Part shown: one piece after another, positions 49,420 through 57,742 of the stretch
Layout of the letters: the number at the start of each line of letters is the position of its first letter
How positions within the stretch are numbered: position 1 is the stretch's first letter
From: Mangrovihabitans endophyticus
GTDB taxonomy: Bacteria > Actinomycetota > Actinomycetes > Mycobacteriales > Micromonosporaceae
Reading direction: 5' to 3'
DNA length: 64,000 nucleotides
NCBI RefSeq assembly: GCF_014646155.1
Contig: NZ_BMMX01000017.1
Coordinates: 1-64,000, forward strand
The notes under the pieces: generated by a model
The model's input: the letters and a program-made list of their open reading frames with translations, nothing else
What the model was told of the DNA's origin: nothing
Database searches by the model: none
Position numbers and translations under genes: made by a program

Positions 49420-50469
49420 ATGCGCGCACTCACCGTCCAGCCGCTCAGCGCCGACACCGCCGAAGTGCGGGACGTGCCCGACCCGCAACCCGGCCCCGGC
49501 GAGATGCTGGTGGAGGGCTTGGCGCTGGGCATCTGCGGCACCGACCGGGAGATCATCGCCGGCGAGTACGGTTGGGCGCCGCCCGGAGCGGACCACCTGG
49601 TGCTCGGGCACGAGTCGCTGGGCCGGGTGCGCACCGCCCCGCCGGACAGCGACTTCGCGCCCGGGGACCTGGTGGTCGGCGTGGTGCGCCGCCCCGACCC
49701 GGAACCCTGCGGCGCGTGCGCGCGGGGCATGTTCGACATGTGCCGCAACGGTCGCTACACCGAGCGGGGCATCAAACAGCTCAACGGCTACGGCAGCGAG
49801 CTGTGGACGGTCGACACCGGCTACGCCGTTCGGCTGGATCCGAGCCTGGAACAGGCCGGCGTGCTGATGGAACCGACCTCCGTGGTGGCCAAGGCGTGGG
49901 AACAGATCGACCTCGTCGGCCAGCGATCGTGGTTCGAGCCCCGCCGCGTGCTGATCACCGGCGCGGGCCCGATCGGCTTGCTGGCCGCGCTCATCGGCGT
50001 GCAGCGCGGCTTGGACGTGCACGTGCTCGACCTGGCGACCAGCGGCCCGAAGCCGGAGGCGGTCAAGGCCCTGGGCGCCCACTACCACTCGGCCGGCATG
50101 GACGAGGTGGTGGCCGGCGGTAAACCGGACATCATCATCGAGGCGACCGGCGTGTCCAAGCTGGTGTTCGAGGCGATGGCGGGCACCGCGGAGTTCGGCA
50201 TCGTGTGCCTGACCGGTGTCTCGCCGGCCGGACGCAAGGTGAGCGTCGACGTGGGCGCGGCGAACCGGGACATGGTGCTGGAGAACGACGCGGTGATCGG
50301 TTCGGTGAACGCGAACCTGACCCACTATGCGGCGGCGGCGGAGGCGCTGGCGGCGGCGGACGCCGACTGGCTGCACCGGTTGATCACCCGCCGTGTGCCG
50401 CTGGACCGCTTCGCGGAAGCCCTGCGGGCGGAACCGGACGACATCAAGGTAGTCCTCACCTTGAGCTGA
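49420..50469 (+). CDS. Glucose 1-dehydrogenase-like zinc alcohol dehydrogenase
   Basis: 349 aa, MDR family. Zinc ligands: LGICGTDREIIAG and LGHESLGRV, structural-zinc cysteines EPCGACARGMFDMC, Rossmann motif ITGAGPIGLLAALIG. The C-terminal NRDMVLENDAVIGSVNANLTHY is the signature of the glucose dehydrogenase group (Thermoplasma/Sulfolobus type), so D-glucose to gluconolactone with NAD(P) is likely. GGAGGAG stands 5-6 nt before ATG. Monocistronic by spacing. Confidence 0.83.
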   Translation: MRALTVQPLSADTAEVRDVPDPQPGPGEMLVEGLALGICGTDREIIAGEYGWAPPGADHLVLGHESLGRVRTAPPDSDFAPGDLVVGVVRRPDPEPCGACARGMFDMCRNGRYTERGIKQLNGYGSELWTVDTGYAVRLDPSLEQAGVLMEPTSVVAKAWEQIDLVGQRSWFEPRRVLITGAGPIGLLAALIGVQRGLDVHVLDLATSGPKPEAVKALGAHYHSAGMDEVVAGGKPDIIIEATGVSKLVFEAMAGTAEFGIVCLTGVSPAGRKVSVDVGAANRDMVLENDAVIGSVNANLTHYAAAAEALAAADADWLHRLITRRVPLDRFAEALRAEPDDIKVVLTLS

Positions 50470-50825
50470 CATCGTGGCGCGTCGACCCGTGCCATGGCGC
50501 GGGTGCGGCCGTGCGCGGCAGCGGGGGCTGGCAGCGTGGGCGAGTGGGACTGGCGGCACCGATCTTGGACTTTGTGTGCCGGGATGCGCCACCTAGATCC
50601 GACATGTCCGACCGTCAACCTCAAGATCGGCATGGTGGGCGCGCAGGAGCGGCGCGGGGCGGCGCGTGTGGGGTGGTGTGGTGTGGGCGGGCGCGGACGG
50701 GGCGGGTGCGGCGGGGGTGAGACGGGCGGCCGCGCGCCGCGCTCGGCCTGGCGGGGCGTGCGCGGCGCGCGGTGTCTATCCGTGGGTGGTGCCTACCCGT
50801 GGAGTGTCTACCCGTGGGGTCGGGC
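50470..50825. other. Intergenic region, low complexity, no gene seen
   Basis: 356 bp. The middle (50640-50760) is a monotonous G-rich stretch without codon-like structure. Three short repeat units with the core CTACCCGTGG (CTATCCGTGG in the first) occur at 50774-50787, 50791-50805 and 50806-50820, next to the stop of the PspC gene. Confidence 0.5.
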
Positions 50826-51053
50826 CTACCAGCCCCGTGCTCGCTCTTCGGACGGCATGAGAATCCACAGCAGCGGATAGATCAGGATCTGGCTGCCGGG
50901 GATGATGAACAGGATCACGACGAACAGCAGTCGTGTGATCCACGGGTCGAGCCCGAAGCGGCGGCCCAGCCCGGCGCAGACGCCCCCGAGCACTCGGCCC
51001 TGCCGCGGGCGGACGAGGCCCTGGCGTGCCATCGAATCGTAAACGGTGTTCAT
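50826..51053 (-). CDS. PspC-domain protein
   Basis: 75 aa. RPRQGRVLGGVCAGLGRRFGLDPWITRLLFVVILFIIPGSQILIYPLLWILMPSEE is a complete PspC domain: amphipathic GGVCAGLG segment and one membrane helix. Such small proteins take part in envelope-stress responses. GGAGGGA precedes the ATG at 51053. Confidence 0.9.
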   Translation of the reverse strand: MNTVYDSMARQGLVRPRQGRVLGGVCAGLGRRFGLDPWITRLLFVVILFIIPGSQILIYPLLWILMPSEERARGW

Positions 51054-51183
51054 GGATCCCTCCGGCGGTCGTTTCCCGACCGTTCCATGGTTGCGCCACC
51101 GGGCAAGCCTCCGCATCGGGGTACGGCCCTGAGGTGCCCCTGAATCCGCCACGGCGAGCTGCGACACACTTCGATGCGCTTAG

Positions 51184-51197
51184 TTGAACACGTTCAA
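51184..51197. promoter_or_regulatory. Palindromic operator TTGAAC-AC-GTTCAA
   Basis: Perfect 6-2-6 inverted repeat ending 21 bp before the ATG at 51219. Resembles TetR-type sites where activator or polymerase contacts would be blocked. No TetR gene is nearby in the window. Confidence 0.45.
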
Positions 51198-51218
51198 ATT
51201 CGGGCGCATGCTGAGGTC

Positions 51219-51767
51219 ATGAACGTGGAGAGAGGCCCGCAGCGGCCGGGCGACCAGACGACGATCCAGCGCATCCTGCTCGTGCACGCCATCGGCGGCA
51301 CGCTCATCGGGGCGGGGTGCGGATCCTTCTTCACCGTGCTCGGCCTGGTCATCGGGGCCATGGTCGGCTTCAATCTGGGGATCGTCGCCGGGCTGGTGGC
51401 GGTCGCCCTCATGACGTACGCGACGCACCGGCGTCCCGGCCTGCCGGCCCGGACCGCGCGGCTGGTGTTCCTGGTGCCGGCGGTGCTCGCGATGGCCTTC
51501 CCGCTGACGCTGTGGACCATGATGCTGCGCGACATCCTGCACGGGCACGCCGTCTTCGCGGCCGAGCGCGTGATGATGGTGGTGCTCCTGCTGCCGGGTC
51601 CGCTGGGGGTGACCCTGATCTCGATGGCGGCGGGATGGTGTCTGGAAGCCACCGTGCCGGCGGTGCGCCGGCCGCGAGCGTTGCGCCACGCGCTCTACGG
51701 CGCCCTGCCGGCCCTGCTGCTGGTCGTCGTGGGCGGGCCGCTGGGCCTCTCTCTGACCACCCGGTGA
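51219..51767 (+). CDS. Hypothetical four-to-five helix membrane protein
   Basis: 182 aa. Hydrophobic segments: ILLVHAIGGTLIGAGCGSFFTVLGLVIGAMVGFNLGIVAGLVAVALMTYA (two helices), LVFLVPAVLAMAFPLTLWTM, VMMVVLLLPGPLGVTLISMAAGW and ALYGALPALLLVVVGGPLGLSL. No family recognised. Start ATG 51219 has a weak GAGG. A palindromic operator just upstream suggests tight single-gene control. It converges on the GH5 gene with 32 bp between stops. Confidence 0.6.
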   Translation: MNVERGPQRPGDQTTIQRILLVHAIGGTLIGAGCGSFFTVLGLVIGAMVGFNLGIVAGLVAVALMTYATHRRPGLPARTARLVFLVPAVLAMAFPLTLWTMMLRDILHGHAVFAAERVMMVVLLLPGPLGVTLISMAAGWCLEATVPAVRRPRALRHALYGALPALLLVVVGGPLGLSLTTR

Positions 51768-51799
51768 CGCTCCACCGGGCGGTGCAGTCGACGGGTGGT

Positions 51800-53170
51800 T
51801 CAGTCCCTGTGCAAGGTGTCGAGCAGCGGCGTCCGTTGTGCGCACTGCTCCAGCGCGAATGAGTCGGCGAGGGCGATCAGTTCGCTGTCGTCGAGGCCGC
51901 GGAACAACTCCGCGTACTCGTGGGCCAGCGGTTGCGCGATGGTCACGTTGTTGAGCAGCGTGCGGACCCAGTCCGTCGGACCCCACGGGTACGGGTCGAA
52001 GGAGGGGAACTCGCGGGCCATCATCTCCTGGAACGGCACGGTCACCGCCGCCGGGCCGACCCGGTCGCTGCCCCATGAGTCGGCGGCCAGGCGGTCCTTC
52101 TTGGCCACGAAGCCGCCGAAGCGAGCCAGATAGGCAGAGTCGGACCGCACATGGGTCAGCCCCTGCAGGCCAAGATCCTTGTAGGTCCAGATGGACCAGC
52201 TCGCGCCGTGCTGCCGGTAGATGTCCAACTGATCGTCCAGCAGTGCCCGGCGCTGCGCGTCGATCCGTTCGTCGCCGGTGTAGATCGGACCGAATTCGCC
52301 CACCCAGATCGGCGTGCCGGTGCGTCGCGAGTACGCCGTACGGTCCAGGAACTTCTTTTCCACGGTGCTCTTGTCGCTGTATGCCCCGCCGGTGCGGCCG
52401 GGGTAGTCGCCGGTGCGTGCCAGCCCGGCGAGCGCGTAGTCGTGGCAGACGTAGACGGTGTTGTCCCACGGCTCGTCGAACACGTCGAACTCGGTGGAAT
52501 AGGTGTTGCCGTCCAGGAACAGGGTGGTGTGCGGGTCGACGGCCCGGATTGCGGCGACGATCCGCTGGTAGAACGGGCCGAGCACGGCTCGGGACTCGTC
52601 GGCTGGCTCGTTGACCGGGTTGTATCCCGCCACCCACGGCTCGTCCTTGTATCGGTCGGCGAGCACCTCCCACAGGTGCACCGCCCGGTCCTGGAAGTGG
52701 CGATGGGTCCAGAAGCCGGGTAGGTGCGTCGGATTGTCGCTGTGCCAGTGGTGGTTCTGCGCGCCGGGCAGCGCGTGCAGGTCGATCACCGTGTAGATGC
52801 CGTGCCGGCCGCAGGCGCGAACGGCCCGGTCCAGGTGCCGGAACCCCTCCTGCTTGATCGTGAAGGGCCGGTCGTCGTCCTCGAAGTGCCGGTAGTTGAT
52901 CGGCACCCGTACGCAGTTGAGCCCGCGCCGGGCCAGCAGGGCCGCGTCCGCGTCGCCGAAGAAGGAGGTGAGCAGGCGGTCGAAGAACAACTCGGAACGG
53001 TCGGTGCCGAGCACCGCGCGGACCCCGGCCCGCATCAGCGCCTCGTTGCCCGAGTAACCGGTGATGAAGTTCTCCATGTTCATCCAGCCGCCGATGCCCG
53101 GCCCGCGCAGGCGCAGCGGACGGCCGTCGCCGTCGACGAAGGCGGTGCCCTGCGTGCGGATCTTCTGCAT
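51800..53170 (-). CDS. Glycoside hydrolase family 5, apparently intracellular
   Basis: 456 aa, GH5 barrel with GLNCVRVPINYRHFE, TVIDLHALPGAQNHHWHSDN, acid/base E188 in GYNPVNEPADES and nucleophile E292 in IWVGEFGPIYTG. No signal peptide, so it probably acts on imported oligosaccharides (glucan- or glucoside-type, as in exo-1,3-glucanase/fungal-like GH5 groups). An extra C-terminal part of about 90 residues (PFQEMMAREFPSFDPYPWG...) follows the barrel. GGGAGGG precedes ATG 53170. The divergent region to the next gene includes the palindrome CACGTACGTG at 53242-53251. Confidence 0.85.
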   Translation of the reverse strand: MQKIRTQGTAFVDGDGRPLRLRGPGIGGWMNMENFITGYSGNEALMRAGVRAVLGTDRSELFFDRLLTSFFGDADAALLARRGLNCVRVPINYRHFEDDDRPFTIKQEGFRHLDRAVRACGRHGIYTVIDLHALPGAQNHHWHSDNPTHLPGFWTHRHFQDRAVHLWEVLADRYKDEPWVAGYNPVNEPADESRAVLGPFYQRIVAAIRAVDPHTTLFLDGNTYSTEFDVFDEPWDNTVYVCHDYALAGLARTGDYPGRTGGAYSDKSTVEKKFLDRTAYSRRTGTPIWVGEFGPIYTGDERIDAQRRALLDDQLDIYRQHGASWSIWTYKDLGLQGLTHVRSDSAYLARFGGFVAKKDRLAADSWGSDRVGPAAVTVPFQEMMAREFPSFDPYPWGPTDWVRTLLNNVTIAQPLAHEYAELFRGLDDSELIALADSFALEQCAQRTPLLDTLHRD

Positions 53171-53369
53171 GCACCCTCCCTGGGCCGCGGCCCGAAAGTT
53201 CCGGACTCCGAATGCTTGCCGCATCAGTAGATATTTCGTTTCACGTACGTGTCAAGGCGCGCTGCGCGGGCCACAGTTCCGGAATCCGGCACAACTTCCG
53301 GGCGGTCGCACCGGCATGGTCGCGGATCTCCCGGGCATCCGGTGGGTGAGCCGATCGAGGGAGGTATTC

Positions 53370-54392
53370 ATGCAAGGCGTAGTCATGTACGCCCCCGGCG
53401 ACGTCCGGGTGGAGGAGCGCGACGACCCGCGCATCGCGCAGCCGACGGACGCGATCATCCGGCTGTCCGCCACCTGCGTGTGCGGCTCCGACCTGTGGCC
53501 GTACCGCGGGGTGGAGAAGGTCGAGGGCCCGTCGCCGATGGGCCACGAGTACGCGGGCGTCGTCGAGGAGGTCGGCAGCGCGGTCACCGCGGTGCGGCCG
53601 GGACAGTTCGTGGTCGGTTCGTTCTTCGCCTCCGACAACACGTGCGAGATCTGCCGGGCCGGCTATCAGAGCTCCTGTGTGCACCGCGAGCCGGTGGGCG
53701 CGATGGGGGCGCAGGCGCAGCGGCTGCGCGTGCCGCTGGCCGATGGCACCCTGGTCGCCGCGCCGGACATGCCGCCGGACGACCTCGTGCCGGGCTACCT
53801 GGCCGCCTCCGACGTGCTCGGCACCGGCTGGTTCGGCGCCGAGGCCGCGCGGGTGCAGCCGGGCAAGACCGTCGCGGTCGTGGGAGACGGCGCGGTCGGC
53901 CTGCTCGCCGTGCTGGCGGCACGGCAGCTCGGCGCCGAGCGGATCATCGCGATGAGCCGGCACGAGCCGCGACAGAAGCTGGCCCGCGAGTACGGCGCGA
54001 CCGACGTCGTCACCGAGCGCGGTGACGAGGGGGTGGCCCGGATCAAGGATCTGACCGGTGGGCTGGGCGCGCACTCGGTGATCGAGGCGGTCGGCACGCA
54101 GCAGTCGATGATGCAGGCGATCCGATCGGCGCGTCCGGGAGGCCACGTCGGTTACGTCGGCGTGTCGCACGACGTCAGCCTGCCCGGACAGGAGTTGTTC
54201 TTCTCCCACGTGCATCTGCACGGCGGTCCCGCGCCGGTACGCCGGTTTCTGCCCGAGCTGATGGAGCTGATCGGGCAGCGGGTGATCGACCCGGGGAAGG
54301 TCTTCGACCTGGACCTGCCGCTGGCGGAGGCGGCGCGGGGATACCAGGCGATGGACGAACGCCGCGCCATCAAGACACTGTTGCGTCCCTGA
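53370..54392 (+). CDS. Zinc-dependent alcohol dehydrogenase
   Basis: 340 aa, MDR family. VCGSDLWPYRG and MGHEYAGVVEEVG carry the catalytic zinc ligands; CEICRAGYQSSC retains structural Cys positions; GDGAVGLLAVLAARQLGAERIIAMSRHE is the Rossmann motif. The substrate cannot be read; relatives are annotated as generic alcohol dehydrogenase or L-threonine/sorbitol-type enzymes. GGGAGG lies before ATG 53370. Shares a 199-bp divergent region with the GH5 gene. Confidence 0.83.
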   Translation: MQGVVMYAPGDVRVEERDDPRIAQPTDAIIRLSATCVCGSDLWPYRGVEKVEGPSPMGHEYAGVVEEVGSAVTAVRPGQFVVGSFFASDNTCEICRAGYQSSCVHREPVGAMGAQAQRLRVPLADGTLVAAPDMPPDDLVPGYLAASDVLGTGWFGAEAARVQPGKTVAVVGDGAVGLLAVLAARQLGAERIIAMSRHEPRQKLAREYGATDVVTERGDEGVARIKDLTGGLGAHSVIEAVGTQQSMMQAIRSARPGGHVGYVGVSHDVSLPGQELFFSHVHLHGGPAPVRRFLPELMELIGQRVIDPGKVFDLDLPLAEAARGYQAMDERRAIKTLLRP

Positions 54393-54450
54393 GCCGCGCG
54401 TTGTTGCCTCCCTGAGCCGCGCCGGGCGCATCCGGCGCTAGCATCGCCGG

Positions 54451-55086
54451 ATGCGCTGGATGCGGACGCTGCCGTTGGTCACCTTGGGTCCGTTGCTGCT
54501 GGCGCTGGTCGGCCTGGTCCATCCGGGCGGGCTGGCGCCGGAGACCGCTCACCGGTGGGTGACGCTGCACATCGTGCTGCTGCCGGTCTTTCCGTTGCTG
54601 GCACTGGGCTTTCCGGTGTTGTTGCGTCCGCCTCCGGCGTGGTCGCCTGCCGGCCCGGTGGAAGCCGCCACCGTGATCGCGTGGGTGGGCGCGGCGGTCT
54701 ACGCAGTCGCCTACACCGGACTGGACGCGGTGGCCGGGATCGGCGCCGGGACCATCGCGGATCAGCCCGGCGACCAGGCTGAACTGCGCGCGTTGGTGCT
54801 GTCCCTCTACGACGTCGGCGACCGGATCGGGCAGGTGGGCGTGTACGCGTTCCTGGTGGCGGTGCTGGCGGGCGCGGTGGCGCTGGGTGCCCGGCACGGC
54901 GCACGCGTCCTGCCGGGCACCGTGATCCTGCTGGGCGCCGGCTACTCGTTCATCGACAGTCACATCTTCTGGCCGCGCGGAGTGGCGACCATGCTGGCGA
55001 TGGCGGCGGGGTTCGCCCTGTGGGCGTGGGCGACGGCGAAGCGCCCCGCCCCGGCGGCGGCGTACGGCGCGAGCGGGGCGTTGTAG
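54451..55086 (+). CDS. Hypothetical membrane protein
   Basis: 211 aa with six hydrophobic helices: LPLVTLGPLLLALVGLVHP, HIVLLPVFPLLALGFPVLL, AATVIAWVGAAVYAVAYTGLDAVAGI, GQVGVYAFLVAVLAGAVALGA, LPGTVILLGAGYSFIDSHIFWP, GVATMLAMAAGFALWAWA. No family assigned. TAGCAT at 54439-54444 lies 6 nt before the ATG, so transcription is probably leaderless. Confidence 0.65.
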   Translation: MRWMRTLPLVTLGPLLLALVGLVHPGGLAPETAHRWVTLHIVLLPVFPLLALGFPVLLRPPPAWSPAGPVEAATVIAWVGAAVYAVAYTGLDAVAGIGAGTIADQPGDQAELRALVLSLYDVGDRIGQVGVYAFLVAVLAGAVALGARHGARVLPGTVILLGAGYSFIDSHIFWPRGVATMLAMAAGFALWAWATAKRPAPAAAYGASGAL

Positions 55087-55138
55087 GATCGGCGGCTGCG
55101 GTCGCCCGTGTCCGGCAACGGGCGCCGGGAGGTGACCC

Positions 55139-56017
55139 ATGCGCACGGCGACCCGCCGGCTCGCCCTCTGGGCGGCCGATCTCGACGGCGGCGTGTGCGC
55201 CGTGCCCGAGGAGAGCGTCGACAGTCTGCGCGGGCGGGATCGGGTCACCGTTGTGCTCGAGCATCGCGACCGGGGACTCGCCGCCACCCGCAACGTCTTC
55301 GAAACTACGCTGCGTCAGGACGTCGAGTGGCAGCTCGCCGGCATCGTCTGGCCCTGCGACGTGCCGCCCGGCGTCCTCGTCACCGTCTCATGGCAGGCTG
55401 CCCGGGACGAGATCGTGGTGCGCACCGCCGCACTGGACGAGCCGGTGCGGGTGGACGGCGTGAGCTACTTCCATGCGTACGACCCGAAGGTGGTCACCCG
55501 TGACTGCCCGGCGCCCACGTCGAACCGGGGGCGAGTCTTGCACGCGGTGCGCCGGCGCGGCCGGGTCTTCGATGACGGCAGCGCGGCGCTGGCCGAGGCC
55601 GACCTGGCCGCGCACGGCGGCCTCGGCCGGGGCGCGCGTGGGACGTTCCTGCTGCGCAACGCCGTCGATCAACTGATCCGCGAAGGCTATCTGACGCGGG
55701 TGAGCGGCAGCGTCGAGGCGAGCGGCTACCCGGCGTACCCGGCGGTGACCGGCCAGAAGGCGGCCGAGTTGCTGTTCTACGCGCCGCTGGTGGAACCGGC
55801 GCCCGACCCCGGCGACGCGGATCTCGATCCGGACGCGGCGGCGTCGGATCGCGGCGAGCACTGGGTGAACGGGTTCGTCCGTAAGCTGCCGCCCGGCGCC
55901 CACCCGTCTGAGAAGCAGCTCCACCTGCATGAGCGGGCGGTGGAAAGCGAGCAGATCGGCACCGGGCCGCTGGAGCCCGGCTACACGTTCGTGAAGCGGC
56001 ACCACCGCAACGGCTGA
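55139..56017 (+). CDS. Hypothetical protein with conserved C-terminal motif
   Basis: 292 aa, soluble, no family recognised. The first 110 residues are beta-rich (RLALWAADLDGGVCAV...RDRVTVVLEHRDRGLAATRNVF); the middle has a likely helical region (ALAEADLAAHGGLGRGARGTFLLRNAVDQLIREGYLTRV) like a winged helix; the end contains HWVNGFVRKLPPGAHPSEKQLHLHERAVESEQIGTGPLEPGYTFVKRHHR, a stretch that seems designed to be conserved (RKLPPG...PGYTFV). GGGAGG stands 5-6 nt before ATG. Confidence 0.6.
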   Translation: MRTATRRLALWAADLDGGVCAVPEESVDSLRGRDRVTVVLEHRDRGLAATRNVFETTLRQDVEWQLAGIVWPCDVPPGVLVTVSWQAARDEIVVRTAALDEPVRVDGVSYFHAYDPKVVTRDCPAPTSNRGRVLHAVRRRGRVFDDGSAALAEADLAAHGGLGRGARGTFLLRNAVDQLIREGYLTRVSGSVEASGYPAYPAVTGQKAAELLFYAPLVEPAPDPGDADLDPDAAASDRGEHWVNGFVRKLPPGAHPSEKQLHLHERAVESEQIGTGPLEPGYTFVKRHHRNG

Positions 56018-56355
56018 CGCCGTCATATTTCGAAACTCATAGATCTGGTTACGCTGCCGCCGTCGGCTGTCTGGCGGCGCCGGGCGCCGACCACCCGTTC
56101 GACGCGCCGGCCGGTTTCGCCGCGGACGTGGTCTGGCATCCGGAGCCGGCGCTGGCCGGATGAGCCGGGGTTTCGTTGCATCGATCGGAGTCGACGCGTA
56201 GCGTGATCGTGCGAGCTGACCTGCCACGCTCAGGCCACCGGTTGCGCCCCTCCCGCGGCGCCGGGCATCGCCGTGGGACCGCCGGGCGCGGCCGCCCGCA
56301 CCCCGGATCCGGGGCTGTTCCCCGGCTCCGCGGCTGTTCCCTTGTGAAGGCAGTC
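56018..56355. other. Intergenic region before the mannanase gene
   Basis: 338 bp. Starts with an AT-rich patch (56020-56050) including the palindrome TTTCGAAA at 56028-56035. Codons 56050-56163 read as a possible C-terminal fragment of a lost gene (separate entry). The rest precedes the mannanase and should hold its promoter; a CGATCGG-rich region near 56180 is the likely zone. Confidence 0.4.
56050..56163 (+). pseudogene. Possible C-terminal gene fragment
   Basis: An open stretch without start codon reads YAAAVGCLAAPGADHPFDAPAGFAADVVWHPEPALAG then TGA. Its composition is protein-like rather than random, but the family is not recognised and the upstream part is AT-rich and non-coding. Weak call. 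Confidence 0.2.
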
Positions 56356-57690
56356 ATGAGACAACGACTCACCGCGGTCGGCGCCGCCCTGCTCGCCGTC
56401 GCCGCGTCCGTCCTGATATCGGCACGACCGGCCGACGCGGCCGTCGGCCTGCACATCGACGGCGAATCCATCGTGGAAGCCAACGGCCAGCCGTTCATCA
56501 TGCGCGGCGTCAACCATCCGCACGTCTGGTATCAGGGCGAGACCGCCGCGTTCTCCGACATCAAGGCGCTGGGCGCGAACACGCTGCGGGTGGTGCTCGG
56601 CAGCGGCAAACGGTGGGGGCCGTCCACCGACGTCGCCGACGTGGTCGCACGATGCAAGCAGAACCGGCTGATCTGCGTGCTGGAGGTGCACGACACCACC
56701 GGGTACGGCGAGGAGGGCGCAGCCGCCTCGCTGGACGAGGCGGTCGACTACTGGATCAGCCAGAAGAGCGCCCTGGCCGGCCAGGAGAGCTACATCGTGA
56801 TCAACATCGGCAACGAGCCGATCGGCAACACCGACGCGGCCCAGTGGACCGCGGCCACCACCGCCGCGATCCAGCGGATGCGCCAGAACGGCTTCGAGCA
56901 CCTGCTCATGGTCGACGCCCCGAACTGGGGGCAGGACTGGCAGTACGTCATGCGGGACAACGCACAGACCGTGCTGGACGCCGACAGCCTGCACAACACC
57001 GTGCTGTCGATCCACATGTACGCGGTCTTTTCCACCGCCGCCAGCATCGTGAACTACCTCGACTATTTCCACGCGCGCGGATGGCCGCTGGTGATCGGCG
57101 AATTCGGCTGGCACTTCGCCGACGGCGAGGTGGATCACGAGACCATCCTGTCCGAGGCGAACGCCCGCGGCCTCGGCTATCTCGGCTGGTCGTGGAGCGG
57201 CAACACCGACCCGATCCTGGACATGGCGACGGATTTCGATCCGGCCCGGCTCACCACGTGGGGTGAGCGGATCTTCCACGGCGCGAACGGGATCGCGGCC
57301 ACCGCGCGGGAGGCCACCGTGTTCGGCGGGCAGCCCACCACGCCTCCGACGACCCCGCCGACCACGCCCCCCACCACGCCGCCCAGCGGTGGGGCGTGCA
57401 CCGCGACCTACCGTGTAATCGGCGAATGGCCGGGCGGATTCCAGGCCGACATCAGCGTCACGGCCGGACCGGCGGCGATCAGCGGCTGGACGGTGACCTG
57501 GACCTATGCCGACGGGCAGACCGTCAGCCAAGCCTGGAACGCCACCGTGACCAGCAACGGCGCCCAGGTGACCGCGCGCAACGTGGCCTACAACGGCAGC
57601 CTCGGCGCCGGTGCGAGCACCAGCTTCGGCCTGCTCGGCACCACCACCGGCGGCACCGGGTCCCCGGCGCTGTCCTGCGCCGCCGCCTGA
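56356..57690 (+). CDS. Secreted GH5 endo-beta-1,4-mannanase with C-terminal CBM2
   Basis: 444 aa. Signal peptide 1-28 (MRQRLTAVGAALLAVAASVLISARPADA). Catalytic GH5 domain about 29-320: VEANGQPFIMRGVNHPHVWY, NTLRVVLGSGKRWG, LICVLEVHDTTGYGEE, acid/base E154 (INIGNEP) and nucleophile E249 (VIGEFGWHF), matching actinobacterial mannanases. Then a T-T-P-P linker (about 330-346) and a CBM2 cellulose-binding module (CTATYRVIGEWPGGFQADISVTAGPAAISGWTVTWTY...). Cleaves mannan or glucomannan in plant cell walls. GAAGG precedes the ATG; a hairpin terminator follows. Confidence 0.9.
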   Translation: MRQRLTAVGAALLAVAASVLISARPADAAVGLHIDGESIVEANGQPFIMRGVNHPHVWYQGETAAFSDIKALGANTLRVVLGSGKRWGPSTDVADVVARCKQNRLICVLEVHDTTGYGEEGAAASLDEAVDYWISQKSALAGQESYIVINIGNEPIGNTDAAQWTAATTAAIQRMRQNGFEHLLMVDAPNWGQDWQYVMRDNAQTVLDADSLHNTVLSIHMYAVFSTAASIVNYLDYFHARGWPLVIGEFGWHFADGEVDHETILSEANARGLGYLGWSWSGNTDPILDMATDFDPARLTTWGERIFHGANGIAATAREATVFGGQPTTPPTTPPTTPPTTPPSGGACTATYRVIGEWPGGFQADISVTAGPAAISGWTVTWTYADGQTVSQAWNATVTSNGAQVTARNVAYNGSLGAGASTSFGLLGTTTGGTGSPALSCAAA

Positions 57691-57700
57691 CCAGCGTCGC

Positions 57701-57737
57701 GGCGCCTCGCCTCGCAAATGCGGCGGGGCGAGGCGCC
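57701..57737. terminator. Bidirectional hairpin terminator
   Basis: GGCGCCTCGCC (57701-57711) pairs with GGCGAGGCGCC (57727-57737), with further pairing in the 15-nt loop. Between the convergent mannanase and hydrolase genes. Confidence 0.75.
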
Positions 57738-57742
57738 CGGCG

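Noticed and set aside
50666..50860. 64-codon plus-strand frame after the glucose dehydrogenase
   Set aside because: Low-complexity Gly/Ala/Arg sequence spanning the short repeats and no start signal.
53242..53251. CACGTACGTG palindrome in the GH5/dehydrogenase divergent region as an operator
   Set aside because: Only 10 bp, no second copy seen in the window and no matching regulator; kept as a remark only.
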